Assembly: GCA_009930475.1 (NCBI GenBank)
Contig: RZYC01000036.1
Coordinates: 1 to 38,865, forward strand
DNA length: 38,865 nucleotides
Origin: Spartobacteria bacterium
GTDB taxonomy: Bacteria > Verrucomicrobiota > Kiritimatiellia > RZYC01
Direction of reading: 5' to 3'
In this document: piece after piece, positions 16,996 to 25,683 of the stretch
Layout: every line of letters begins with the position of its first letter
How positions within the stretch are numbered: position 1 is the stretch's first letter
The notes under the pieces: model-generated
The model's input: only the letters and a program-made list of their open reading frames with translations
Databases searched by the model: none
Told to the model about the DNA's origin: nothing
Position numbers and translations under genes: made by a program

Positions 16996-18621
16996 TTATA
17001 CCTGCATATCGTACAGTTTTAGAATGCGGGTCTTTGCCCGGGGATGGTTTCGCCGCCACCGGCGATAGAGCTTCTCTTCGTCGCGGGGATGGGCAAACAC
17101 GAGGATGTCGGCGCGCTCAGGATCAGAAATGGCCGATGAAATGGCATCATTGGTCAATCCGGCGAAAGGCATATCGCCTATACCGCACCAGTCTGCGCCC
17201 TGTTTAACGGCGGAAAGAAGGCTTTCGCGAAGTCGGTTGCGCCGACGTTCAAGGCGGTCGCTGGTAAACTGATTCCATTCCTTCACCGCCTTTTCATAGG
17301 CTGTTTTCAATTCCGATGCCGAGCATTTTGGAGTAGATATAACCGGTTCATGCAGGCCGAGATAGTGTTGCCACTGCTGGCTTGTAAGCCAGCCGTTTTG
17401 TTTGCATTGATTGAATAGTTCGGTTCCGGGAAAGGGAATACAGTAGGACATCTGTGCGGTTTCCGGCTGGATGGACAGGGCGAAATCCATGGTTTGTTGA
17501 ATGGTTTCCGGAGTTTCGCCCGGAATGCCGAAGGTGAAGGTCAAATGCATTTTTATGCCGGCCTGGCGGGTGGCGTCCAGTGCTATAAAGAGACGTTCCT
17601 TATTGGTACCCTTGTCACAGGCGTTTAGAAGTTGGTCGGATATGGTTTCTACTCCGTATTTAATGGAATACATCCCCGCATCGGATAGGGCTTGAACCAT
17701 GGGTTCCGTCATGCAGTCGGCTCTGGCCATCATAGACCAGGGATAGTGATGTAGACCATGTTTCTTGATGGATGCGGCCAGTTGGATCATGCGTGACTCG
17801 CCCATATTGGTGGTGTCGTCATCAAAATAGAAAGATTCACAGCCATGGTGACGGATCAGCTGTTCCACCTCGTCCAGGGCGCGGTCTATGGATCGCGTCC
17901 GATACGATCTGCTTCCATAAATGACCTGTGGCCAGACGCAGAAAGTGCAGCCGTATGGACAGCCCCGTGATATCCATGTTTGTGCCGTGGGGGTAGGCAG
18001 GCCGCATACCGGATCGGCATAGTGCGATATAGGCAGTTGTTCATACAAGGGTGGCGGCAGGGCGGATAAATCATGAACCGTTGCCAGTTTAACCGCTGGG
18101 TGGTGTGCCGAAATCAGTCCGGGGAAACGGGATGCATCCATGATGGGCCAATGCTCTATGATGCCGGCGAGGGTTTCTTCGTATTCCCCGGCAATCCAAT
18201 AGGAAATATGAGGATGATCCGTCAGTAGTTGTCTGGCCATATCCGGGGGATGTGTTCCTGCGGCGATATATTGTGCCGAGGGGCTTTGTGCGTGCAGCAG
18301 CTGCAGAAACTCCAGATCATTGGTAAGGCTGGGGCTGGAACATTCAGAAAAAATGATATGAGGGTTAAACGCGGTGATGCGCTCGATGCATTCGTTTTCG
18401 TTCCAGTTTTCAGCGACGGCATCGATGAGGAGAACATCATGGCCCGCCTGCTGGATGAGGGCGGCGGCGTGAGCCATAAAAAAAGGAAACGGGATGTAGC
18501 GAGGGAGTTCTCCGCGCGCGGGTCGCGTTTGCATATGCGGCCAGCGAGAACCGGCTCTGACGCCCCAGAGCATGGGGTTGGACGCATCATGCCATGGGGG
18601 ATTGATCAGGACTGTCCGCAT
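16996..18621 (-). CDS. Radical SAM protein with degenerate B12-binding-like N-domain
   Basis: A radical S-adenosylmethionine enzyme. The [4Fe-4S] motif is Cys221, Cys225 and Cys228 in RGCPYGCTFCVWP. The N-terminal 180 or so residues have the alternating strand-helix pattern of a cobalamin-binding domain, starting MRTVLINPPW, as in class B enzymes. The DxHxxG cobalamin-ligand motif is not seen, so B12 binding is doubtful. Later blocks FYFDDDTTNMG and MHLTFTFGIPGETPETIQQTM are standard for the Elp3/B12 radical SAM core. I chose the ATG at 18621 (541 residues); the frame extends to 18660. It overlaps the end of the glycosyltransferase gene by 16 bases, so it is the last gene of that operon. The substrate is unknown. 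A lipid, glycan or polyketide-like substrate is suggested only by the neighbour. Confidence 0.85.
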   Translation of the reverse strand: MRTVLINPPWHDASNPMLWGVRAGSRWPHMQTRPARGELPRYIPFPFFMAHAAALIQQAGHDVLLIDAVAENWNENECIERITAFNPHIIFSECSSPSLTNDLEFLQLLHAQSPSAQYIAAGTHPPDMARQLLTDHPHISYWIAGEYEETLAGIIEHWPIMDASRFPGLISAHHPAVKLATVHDLSALPPPLYEQLPISHYADPVCGLPTPTAQTWISRGCPYGCTFCVWPQVIYGSRSYRTRSIDRALDEVEQLIRHHGCESFYFDDDTTNMGESRMIQLAASIKKHGLHHYPWSMMARADCMTEPMVQALSDAGMYSIKYGVETISDQLLNACDKGTNKERLFIALDATRQAGIKMHLTFTFGIPGETPETIQQTMDFALSIQPETAQMSYCIPFPGTELFNQCKQNGWLTSQQWQHYLGLHEPVISTPKCSASELKTAYEKAVKEWNQFTSDRLERRRNRLRESLLSAVKQGADWCGIGDMPFAGLTNDAISSAISDPERADILVFAHPRDEEKLYRRWRRNHPRAKTRILKLYDMQV

Positions 18622-19694
18622 AGAATTTTCCAATCTGTATGAGTGGCCCGCTGGTACCATCGGCTGCTGCGGAGTTCGGTCAAAAACGCGTTCTCATATT
18701 CTGGCCATGGGGTGGCAGCGATATGATTTGAAGAAGGGGTTACAAATTGGAGAAACGGGTTCAGCGGATGATCCGCATCCAGATGACGAGCTAAATCCGG
18801 CACAGAACACGCTGTCTGCTGCGCGAATAAAAGCAGATCACTCATGCAGAAAATCCAGGGAATGAGCAGGTCGATTGAGCGGCACGTGTCGGCCTGTTCG
18901 TTTACATCTTTGTTATAACGGTAATCGAAAATGCCAAAGTTCACGTCGTGCATACGCGTTATCATTCGGGCCTTATTCGAGAATATGCCGTCGGACAGCC
19001 CTTGCGCATGAAACCACTGCCAGAATCCCCGTACTACGGATGCCGCAGAATCGCGTCGCAGATGTTCACAATGCGCTGTTGGCGTGTAGACCAATGATCC
19101 CCCTCTGAGATAAATGGCTTCGCTCATGGTGCGATCTTCGTTGTTTGTCCGGAAATCGGGATTGTATCCCTTGCAGCTCCGCAGCATTTCGGTACGGAAC
19201 AGCGTGTTGCAGCCGTAGAGAAATCGAGGGTGCCTGTTTTCTGTATCGCCCCAGTGCTGCGCCATGTGCCTGGCGCGCCATGCATCACCTGGATCGGTGT
19301 GGAACCGTTCATCCATGCGTCCTCCGACCCCGTCGGCATGATGTTTGTTCACTGTGTATAAAAGCGATTCAAGCCATGTCGGATCGGGAACCACGTCGGC
19401 ATCCAAACTGGCTAACAGTGCGGTTTCCGTGTTGTTGATGGCCGAATTGCGTGCGGCGGATAAACCGCGATTGTCTGTGTGACGGAGGACTGACCCACGG
19501 GGCAGCAGTGCAGGCAGGTCGTGATGAAAGGGCGGTTCAGAACCATCATCCACAATAAGAACCCGGGACGGTTGAATGGATTGCCGCTTAATGCCTTCGA
19601 GTACGAGCTGGATCGGCTTGTGGGCGTTGTAGAACGGTACATACAGGGTGATGTCGTCCGCAGTATAAAGCCGGCGTTGATGGTGGCTAGTCAA
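18606..19694 (-). CDS. Family 2 glycosyltransferase
   Basis: A GT-A fold glycosyltransferase (GT2). The N-terminal strand ITLYVPFYNAHKPI, then RVLIVDDGSEPP for the nucleotide and LDADVVPDP as the DxD metal site, are clear. NRGLSAARNSAI is also typical. A later NNEDRTMSEAIYLRGG supplies the ED acidic residues. I chose a TTG start at 19694 (362 residues). It has GGAG nine bases upstream and overlaps the preceding stop by eight bases. The frame is open to 19799, but those 35 residues duplicate the coding end of the upstream gene in another frame. No membrane segment is evident. Acceptor and donor sugar are unknown. It is coupled to a radical SAM protein, so the two may modify the same molecule. 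Confidence 0.86.
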   Translation of the reverse strand: MTSHHQRRLYTADDITLYVPFYNAHKPIQLVLEGIKRQSIQPSRVLIVDDGSEPPFHHDLPALLPRGSVLRHTDNRGLSAARNSAINNTETALLASLDADVVPDPTWLESLLYTVNKHHADGVGGRMDERFHTDPGDAWRARHMAQHWGDTENRHPRFLYGCNTLFRTEMLRSCKGYNPDFRTNNEDRTMSEAIYLRGGSLVYTPTAHCEHLRRDSAASVVRGFWQWFHAQGLSDGIFSNKARMITRMHDVNFGIFDYRYNKDVNEQADTCRSIDLLIPWIFCMSDLLLFAQQTACSVPDLARHLDADHPLNPFLQFVTPSSNHIAATPWPEYENAFLTELRSSRWYQRATHTDWKILCGQS

Positions 19695-20361
19695 TCTGGA
19701 TCGCTCCGGCCTTATAGTTTTGCATAAATCGGTCGCATATTTCATCCATTTCCGGAAGCAGTTCACGCAGCATACGCTGGGTGGCCGTTTCAAGTACATG
19801 AATGGTGTCGCTGTCTTTTGCAGAAAACCGGCCCGATGCAGAGGCTTCCATCTTATTGCCGTTCACTAGAACAACTTGTGTCTGTACGGCTGCCGAGATG
19901 ACGGATCGGGTTCCTCCAACGATCTGTGACTGAGCAAAGGCGTCATCAGCCCACTGGGAATCTGTCGTCTGTCCCAGCATCCGGCTCTCTCCCGCATGGC
20001 CCAAGTTGGATTCAACATTCGCTGTACCCCATACAAGAAAATCGGCACCGGATGATTGGGAAGCATTTAATGCCTGAGCCAATGATATCGGGCGATCAGC
20101 CACGTCGATGAAAACTGGGACAACATGATATCCGCTGTCCATAAAGTCACGCTCGATAAGGGGCTGAACCGAACCGAGCGTTGTTGTTGATGTGTCGCTG
20201 TATCGCTCTGTGTACACCGATTTATTCTCATTGATAATGATTGCGATGGCAGGTTTATACGCTGGCATTTTTGTGTATACAATCGGCATGCCCGCCAAAG
20301 CTGTTCTGCAATAAAGCAGTATCAAACAGCAAGTCCAGCTCGTTCTGCGCGACATTTTCAA
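19687..20361 (-). CDS. Exported protein, possibly of the FlgT/LPP20/CsgG-like type
   Basis: A 224-residue exported protein starting from a TTG with AGGAG eight bases upstream; an ATG lies six bases later. The signal peptide is hydrophobic and ends near TALA. There is no lipobox Cys at the end of the signal. The body has alternating strands (AIAIIINENKSVYTERYSD, VVPVFIDVADRP, DFLVWGTANVESNLG) and a late ...VISAAVQTQVVLVNGNKMEASASGRF. That resembles the mixed alpha/beta fold of outer-membrane accessory proteins that handle secreted polymers, but I cannot assign a family with confidence. It is the second gene of the apt operon and overlaps the glycosyltransferase start. Confidence 0.7.
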   Translation of the reverse strand: MKMSRRTSWTCCLILLYCRTALAGMPIVYTKMPAYKPAIAIIINENKSVYTERYSDTSTTTLGSVQPLIERDFMDSGYHVVPVFIDVADRPISLAQALNASQSSGADFLVWGTANVESNLGHAGESRMLGQTTDSQWADDAFAQSQIVGGTRSVISAAVQTQVVLVNGNKMEASASGRFSAKDSDTIHVLETATQRMLRELLPEMDEICDRFMQNYKAGAIQID

Positions 20362-20396
20362 CAGTAAAACTCCTGATATTTAATCCTGTGACCGCG

Positions 20397-20918
20397 TTAG
20401 AAAACGATAGGGGCAAAAATCGTGTAGTCCTTCAGTTTATCGCGCCCATTTAAGAACGCCAGTTCAATGAGGAAGGCCAGTTCAACTACTTCGCCGCCCA
20501 GTTTTTCGACCAGTTTTGCTGAAGCATCTGCCGTGCCGCCTGTTGCGAGTAGATCGTCTATAATGAGTACGCGCTCCCCCGGATGGATGGCGTCGGTATG
20601 GAGGGTGAGTGTGTTTGTTCCGTATTCTAGGTCGTAGGTCATTTCTTCGCAGGTATAGGGGAGTTTACCTTTTTTTCTGACGGGGATCAGTCCTATGCCC
20701 AGTTTATAGGCCAACGCCGCGCCAAAAAGAAACCCGCGCGCATCGACAGCGGCAATCTTGTCGATTTTTACACCATCGTAGCGGTCAGCGAAAAGGTCGA
20801 TAACACCGCGAAAGGTTTCGGGACACTCCAGTACAGGGGTTATATCTTTGAATAAAACACCGGGAACGGGGAAATCCGGAACATCGCGAATCGACTCTTT
20901 TATCTTTTCAAGGATCAT
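20397..20918 (-). CDS. apt: Adenine phosphoribosyltransferase
   Basis: Salvages adenine to AMP using PRPP, in the cytoplasm. The PRPP-binding loop VLIIDDLLATGGTADA is present, as is the family block VDARGFLFGAALAYKLGIGLIPVRKKGKLP. It has 173 residues, the normal length. The ATG follows AGGAGAT at five bases. A promoter-like pair lies upstream. Its stop is 35 bases from the next leftward start, so it probably leads an operon with the exported protein, glycosyltransferase and radical SAM genes. The family has no known link to those functions. Confidence 0.97.
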   Translation of the reverse strand: MILEKIKESIRDVPDFPVPGVLFKDITPVLECPETFRGVIDLFADRYDGVKIDKIAAVDARGFLFGAALAYKLGIGLIPVRKKGKLPYTCEEMTYDLEYGTNTLTLHTDAIHPGERVLIIDDLLATGGTADASAKLVEKLGGEVVELAFLIELAFLNGRDKLKDYTIFAPIVF

Positions 20919-20962
20919 AGAATATCTCCTGTTTTACTTGTTTAAAATGACTTACTCCCACA

Positions 20963-20991
20963 ATATTAAGTCGTTATTCTTGATTAGGCAA
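20963..20991 (-). promoter_or_regulatory. Possible sigma70-type promoter of apt operon
   Basis: On the minus strand TTGCCT (20991-20986) and TAATAT (20968-20963) are 17 bases apart. The -10 box lies about 45 bases before the apt ATG. Both boxes are near consensus. Confidence 0.45.
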
Positions 20992-21190
20992 GGCAAAGCA
21001 TTGTACATACTTTGAAATCGTTTTTGCACGGCGGATGACGTGCATAATTTGATAAAAAGGTCGCATGGCACAAACAATGTTTACAAAAATAACTGTAGAA
21101 CGATGCAACATTATGTATGTTAAGTCAAATTTTTGCCTCGGTGAATAGGTGCATCGGATTTTTTGACAGAACACAATAGATAACTAAACT

Positions 21191-22897
21191 ATGCAGAACC
21201 GTTTGCTTTCTCATTTTTTTATTCTGACCATTTCGCTGGTTGTCAGCCTTCCCGTATTTTTGAATGCGGCGATTACGTCGCTGTCTCGTTCGGGAGGACG
21301 TTCTGTTCCTTCGCGGGAATTAGCGGCTAACGACGATTGGTTTGCCGAGATCGATGATATGATCGAAGACATGGTGGAGCCGCAGCCCGCTGTTAATATG
21401 CAGGGTAAAGGTGTGCGCGTTGATTCGGAGATCTATCAACAGTCGACGCAGGTTGCGCGCGCTGAAGCTGAAGGCGTGCAGGAAGGGCGTTCCATTATTC
21501 AGGACATTTTACAATCGGATTATTGGATGGAAAGCGATATTCCTTCCGCTCCCGCCAATCGTCGACGTCCTGCGCCCGTGATCAAACCGTCGCCGACAGC
21601 AGTTCCCAGGGAACGCCCCCTCCAGACAATGCCCGCATCCGAGGAGGATTTGATCGTTGTACGTGAAGATGACTTAACTACAGAAAATGAATTGCTTCGA
21701 TTAGAGCAGGAAATGCTGCATGCGGAGACGGCATCGAATGACGATGAAGGCATACCCGATGAAGATGATGGGACAGCTGAAATTGATGAGATTATCACTG
21801 AAGCGGCAGCGGAAAACGGTTTAAACGAGATACCCTCTGGATCATTGGGTATCAGCATCGCGACGGAACTCTCGGAACCGGAACCTGTCGCTGCATCGGC
21901 TGAACAGCACGATGGCGTAATGACGACGAAAGTCGACGTGGAAGAGATTCAGATCCTGAGCCAGACCGGGGAGGAACGCGATCAGGCCAGCGCACAGCTG
22001 GAAGACAAGCTGCTTGCTGAACTGGAGCTGTTTGGCGATGAGTCGGATGGTATGATTGTTGGTGGCACGCCCGCGACAGATGAACGCGGCACCAGTGCCG
22101 GTGAAGATGCCGTCCGTGTCCATACGGAGCAGGAGGGCGATCAAGTTATTGCATCAGATTATGATGAACAATTTTCTAAACCGGGATTGAACGAATCCAT
22201 GGCGGCCATTGAGATGGAAATGCAGACGCGGGATGACGCCATGCCTTCGGTAACCGATATCCCTGATGATGCATCGGATTTTGCACAAATGCAGAAAGCG
22301 TTGAATCAGGCTGTTCAGAATAATGACATGGATGAAATGATCCGGATAACCAGCCAGCTCAATGCCTGGGTGGCACAGCATGCTGTTCAGACTGCCAACC
22401 CAAAGAAATCCGATCCCGTTGTTCGTCCTGTACAGGAAAAACAGCCTGCCGCTGCGGTAGCAAAAACGGTTGAAGTGGTTCAGGAAACCACAGAAGACCC
22501 CGCATCGCCACCTCCGCGATCCATGTTCGGATCTATAAAGCGCTTTTTCACAGGGAATGATGCGCCGCAGAATGTGACCGTCGAAACCGTTGTTGTGAGC
22601 ACCACTGATGCACCTCGGGCAAGACGCAAAATGAATACGATGCCTGATTGGAGTATGGGTGTACAGAACCAGTCGGTTGTACAGACTGATGATGCACGTG
22701 CCCTTCCCGAAAAGCGTTATCGCCGCATTGAGTCTGATGATTCGAAAAAGAAAAAAGCAGTGACCGTGACCTATCATTCTGTGAAAAAACAGATTACGAC
22801 TCAAACAGCCGAGCCGAAGCGTCAGCCTGTAAAGGTTTCTGCCCCCAGTGTTCCGCCCATTGATCCCATGGATTTTAATGCACCCGTTCCGTGGTGA
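21191..22897 (+). CDS. Exported acidic low-complexity protein of unknown function
   Basis: I do not recognise a family. The protein has 568 residues. The first 26 form a signal peptide (MQNRLLSHFFILTISLVVSL, ending LNA). The middle, to about residue 400, is rich in Asp, Glu, Ala and Ser with almost no aromatics and looks disordered. The C-terminal third changes to basic and Pro-rich (KRFFTG, RRKMNTM, KKKKAVTV) and ends NAPVPW. There is no membrane segment apart from the signal. Possible roles are a periplasmic spacer or a secreted scaffold. No clear Shine-Dalgarno sequence precedes the ATG. It is divergent from apt and convergent with the next gene, so it is a single-gene unit closed by the hairpin at 22924-22947. 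Confidence 0.75.
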   Translation: MQNRLLSHFFILTISLVVSLPVFLNAAITSLSRSGGRSVPSRELAANDDWFAEIDDMIEDMVEPQPAVNMQGKGVRVDSEIYQQSTQVARAEAEGVQEGRSIIQDILQSDYWMESDIPSAPANRRRPAPVIKPSPTAVPRERPLQTMPASEEDLIVVREDDLTTENELLRLEQEMLHAETASNDDEGIPDEDDGTAEIDEIITEAAAENGLNEIPSGSLGISIATELSEPEPVAASAEQHDGVMTTKVDVEEIQILSQTGEERDQASAQLEDKLLAELELFGDESDGMIVGGTPATDERGTSAGEDAVRVHTEQEGDQVIASDYDEQFSKPGLNESMAAIEMEMQTRDDAMPSVTDIPDDASDFAQMQKALNQAVQNNDMDEMIRITSQLNAWVAQHAVQTANPKKSDPVVRPVQEKQPAAAVAKTVEVVQETTEDPASPPPRSMFGSIKRFFTGNDAPQNVTVETVVVSTTDAPRARRKMNTMPDWSMGVQNQSVVQTDDARALPEKRYRRIESDDSKKKKAVTVTYHSVKKQITTQTAEPKRQPVKVSAPSVPPIDPMDFNAPVPW

Positions 22898-22923
22898 TGC
22901 GCACAGGATGCTGACTGAAAGAG

Positions 22924-22947
22924 TAACGCCCACGAAACGGGGCGTTA
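22924..22947. terminator. Hairpin between two convergent genes
   Basis: TAACGCCC and GGGCGTTA form an 8-base perfect stem around an 8-base loop. There is no T tract, so termination in either direction would be weak or factor-assisted. It sits between two converging genes, where a bidirectional terminator is expected. Confidence 0.6.
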
Positions 22948-22977
22948 TATGAAATGGAATCAGCGGGTGGGGGATGC

Positions 22978-23478
22978 CTACTCTTCTGTTTTTTCTTTAT
23001 CATTCAGCGATTGATCTGATGGTGGCTCGATCGACGGGCTGCCGGGGGCAGGTTCGCCGAGCATGGAGGCGGCTTGTTCTCCTCCTTCAATCAGCTGGAT
23101 ATTGAGTTTTTGACGGCTGCGAACGGCGGTTTCAATGTGCTCAATTTTACTGACACCTTGAACCAGCTCATCTTTCATCTCTTTTAGCACTTGCTCAACA
23201 GAGGTATCAAAGGAATCCATGGCACCGCCCAGTTCCTTTTTAAACACATCACGCAGGTAGCGATTCACTGAGTCCAGTTTTATTTCCACCTCTTCAACCT
23301 TTTTCAGGCAGTCATCAGCCAGCCTGATCGCGCGAGCCGACGATTCCTTGCGCAGTTTAATCGCAAGATGCAAGGTGCAGAGTGTGAGGATGAACAGGAA
23401 TATAATGACCCATAAAAGAATGTCCGGTGTTATAGCGTCAATATGTTCGATGACCGATTCGTAGTATAGTGCAAGCAT
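22978..23478 (-). CDS. Membrane-anchored coiled-coil protein
   Basis: A 166-residue protein with one membrane helix (about residues 20-42, LLWVIIFLFILTLCTLHLAI). A long, charged, heptad-like region follows (about 45-130, ending near the KIEHIETAVRS stretch), then a Pro/Ser/Glu-rich tail. No enzyme motif is visible. It follows AAAGGA at six bases and is 36 bases after the GyrI-like gene, so it is probably in the same operon. A role as a membrane tether or scaffold is a guess from the build. Confidence 0.75.
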   Translation of the reverse strand: MLALYYESVIEHIDAITPDILLWVIIFLFILTLCTLHLAIKLRKESSARAIRLADDCLKKVEEVEIKLDSVNRYLRDVFKKELGGAMDSFDTSVEQVLKEMKDELVQGVSKIEHIETAVRSRQKLNIQLIEGGEQAASMLGEPAPGSPSIEPPSDQSLNDKEKTEE

Positions 23479-23514
23479 GTGTGTCCTTTCGTTAGCATAA
23501 CAATGAACATCTTT

Positions 23515-23982
23515 TTATACTTTTGATCCAATGATGCCAATCTGTAACTCTGTGATATTCTCTTCCGAATTTGGTTCGATCCACTGTTTGTATATTTCAC
23601 GGCATTGATTTGCGGGGATGTAGCCCGCTGTTAAAACGTCGTCAACCAGTCTGTGCCAAGCCATGCCCACATCTCGCTCGGATCCGTTATGGTCTGTGTA
23701 TATGCAGGTATACGGTTCCGTCTGAAAAAAGAAGACCCCGTCCTGGGTAATGGGCTTTCTGTTAATGACCGGAAGACCGATAATTAATGTAAACGGTTTC
23801 GCCGGCTGTCCATCTGAATTGATATAGATGAACTGGCAGCATCCCGATATTTCCAGAGAACAGTTTCCTGCTAGGCAATGCAGCTGGCGGATCGCTTCTT
23901 CTGCAAAGGCCGGTATTTCGGGAATGGTTAATTCCTTGCTCATACAAAAAAGCAGTTGTTCATCGACTGTTTTCATTTCCAT
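23515..23982 (-). CDS. GyrI-like/AraC effector-binding domain protein
   Basis: A stand-alone small-molecule-binding domain of the GyrI-like superfamily. The 155 residues match the fold: repeated beta-alpha units, the AWHRLVDDVLTAGYIPANQCREIYKQW helix-loop, read as parts AWHRLVDDVL and CREIYKQW, and a C-terminal TELQIGI strand, as in effector-binding domains (...TELQIPI). No DNA-binding domain is attached. Such proteins bind hydrophobic ligands or have hydrolase-like activity; the ligand here is unknown. The ATG follows GAGGTGA. Its downstream partner is a membrane coiled-coil protein. Confidence 0.75.
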   Translation of the reverse strand: MEMKTVDEQLLFCMSKELTIPEIPAFAEEAIRQLHCLAGNCSLEISGCCQFIYINSDGQPAKPFTLIIGLPVINRKPITQDGVFFFQTEPYTCIYTDHNGSERDVGMAWHRLVDDVLTAGYIPANQCREIYKQWIEPNSEENITELQIGIIGSKV

Positions 23983-24132
23983 GACTCACCTCTTATAATT
24001 GTTTACGGCCTCTTTCAACGGGATCATTTTACGTGTTTTAGCCATAGAGGTCAACTCGAATACCAGTCTGGGAATCATCGGTATCGCAGAGGGCACCGGG
24101 GATGCAGCTCGTTTTCTATTTCCGTGGTTAAC

Positions 24133-24164
24133 AAAAAATCCCAAGGCGTGAGGCCTCGGGATTT
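24133..24164 (-). terminator. Intrinsic terminator of the upp-PLP operon
   Basis: Read on the minus strand: AAATCCCGAGGC, a five-base loop, GCCTTGGGATTT, then further T bases. The 12-base stem has one G-U pair. It ends 29 bases past the stop of the PLP enzyme gene and fits a rho-independent terminator. Confidence 0.85.
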
Positions 24165-24192
24165 ATGTAGATAAGATGATGCGCGGATTAGG

Positions 24193-25665
24193 TTATGCGT
24201 TTACAGCGGTATTGAAGGCATTAATCATTTGATCCCACTCATCTACCTGTTCCTGTGCAAACATTTCCTGCCAGAAATCATCTGACCATAGGGCACGCAG
24301 TTCTTCTACTGTTTTGCCCTGCTGTTCCACCCATGTGAAGTATTTGAAGTTATGCAGTGCTTTGCGATCCTGATAATTCAATTCACGTAGATAATCGATG
24401 GAGGCCCCTTCGAGGTACCGCCCGTAATGTGCGGCCGCCATTGTTTCCGTATAAATCCCGTGCATTTCGCGCATTTCAGTGAGTCGTGAACCATACATTT
24501 CCATGGAGTCGGTCATAGGAAGGAATATCACATCCTCAGATGTCATATCGTAATACTTAGCCGCTTTGATCGCTGCCACCAAGTTGCATATCGACGAAAT
24601 GCCAAGCCATTCGAGTCGGGACAACACATCATCTTTGACGCCAAGATTCTTCAGATAGGCCAGTCCTGCTTCTTCGTTCAGGAGTCGCATGATCTGCATA
24701 ACCTGTTCATCATCGATGGCGGCAATCATATCGGTATTGCGCACATTATGAATCCACGGCACATGTTTGTCTCCGATGCCTTCGATGCGATGCCCACCAA
24801 ATCCAAATTGGTAGAGCGTGGGGCATTGCAAGGCTTCGGTTGCAATGACCCGCATTCGGGGATGAATCGTTTTTAGGAAGTCGCCGGCAGCAATGGTTCC
24901 CGCTGACCCGGTAGCCGATACATATGCCGACAGCCGACAGTCTGTGCCCGCGTACATTTCAGTGAACAGATCCTGAACAGCAGTGCCTGTAGCCTGGTAA
25001 TGCCAGATGGCATTGCCGAATTCATCAAACTGATTAAAGATGACGATGTCATCGCCCCGTTCCTTGCGCAGTTCCCAGCACTTATCATATATTTCTTTTA
25101 CATTGGATTCACAGCCCGGTGTCGCAAAGATTTCATTGGTTCCGATCTCTCGCAGCCAGTCAAAGCGTTCTCTGCTCATTTCCTCGGGTAAAATGGCTAT
25201 GGCGGGACAACCTAGCAGTGCACAGTCATAGGCTCCTCCACGACAGTAGTTGCCTGTCGATGGCCATACCGCTTTTTGTTTCGTGGGGTCAAAGTTGCCG
25301 GAAACCAGACGTGGAACGAGGCAGCCGTACGCGGCACCGACTTTATGGGCTCCCGTAGGAAACCATTTGCCTGAAAGACCAACAATTTTGGCATCAACGC
25401 CCGTGATTTCAGAGGGGAACTCGATGTAATTACCATTATTGAAGCCTCCGCCGCTTTCTGTTGCTTCATTTTTCCAGGTGATACGAAACAGGTTCAGTGG
25501 ATCAATATCCCACAAGCCTATGCCTGACAGTTTTTCTACGATGTCAGCAGAAATAAGGGACGGATCTTTTTGCTGTGCAATGGTTGGTAAAATGATTTTT
25601 TGCTCTTTGGCTCGTGTAATCGTCCGATTCAGCACGTCGTTGTTCATATGGTCTATGATTTTCAT
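24193..25665 (-). CDS. Divergent fold-type II PLP-dependent enzyme (cysteine/threonine synthase-like)
   Basis: A 490-residue PLP enzyme of the tryptophan synthase beta superfamily. The presumed PLP lysine is Lys108 in TGAHKVGAAYG. The substrate-loop position of cysteine synthase (SSGNTG) is replaced by STGNYCRGG. The phosphate-binding glycine turn is SATGSAGTIAAG. A long extra C-terminal region of about 120 residues follows. It is not CysK, ThrC, TrpB or IlvA by any clear motif; databases often call such proteins 'pyridoxal-phosphate dependent enzyme'. The reaction is unknown: beta-replacement or beta-elimination is the general expectation. It is 18 bases after upp and so in its operon, although the two have no obvious metabolic link. 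The ATG has a weak AGG-type ribosome site. Confidence 0.8.
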   Translation of the reverse strand: MKIIDHMNNDVLNRTITRAKEQKIILPTIAQQKDPSLISADIVEKLSGIGLWDIDPLNLFRITWKNEATESGGGFNNGNYIEFPSEITGVDAKIVGLSGKWFPTGAHKVGAAYGCLVPRLVSGNFDPTKQKAVWPSTGNYCRGGAYDCALLGCPAIAILPEEMSRERFDWLREIGTNEIFATPGCESNVKEIYDKCWELRKERGDDIVIFNQFDEFGNAIWHYQATGTAVQDLFTEMYAGTDCRLSAYVSATGSAGTIAAGDFLKTIHPRMRVIATEALQCPTLYQFGFGGHRIEGIGDKHVPWIHNVRNTDMIAAIDDEQVMQIMRLLNEEAGLAYLKNLGVKDDVLSRLEWLGISSICNLVAAIKAAKYYDMTSEDVIFLPMTDSMEMYGSRLTEMREMHGIYTETMAAAHYGRYLEGASIDYLRELNYQDRKALHNFKYFTWVEQQGKTVEELRALWSDDFWQEMFAQEQVDEWDQMINAFNTAVNA

Positions 25666-25683
25666 AGTTTTCGCCTGTGTTTC

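Noticed and set aside
22154-22933. Antisense frame of 259 residues opposite the acidic exported protein
   Set aside because: Composition is that of a shadow frame (His, Arg, Cys, Ile rich), and there is no signal, domain or ribosome site. The plus strand has a clean signal peptide.
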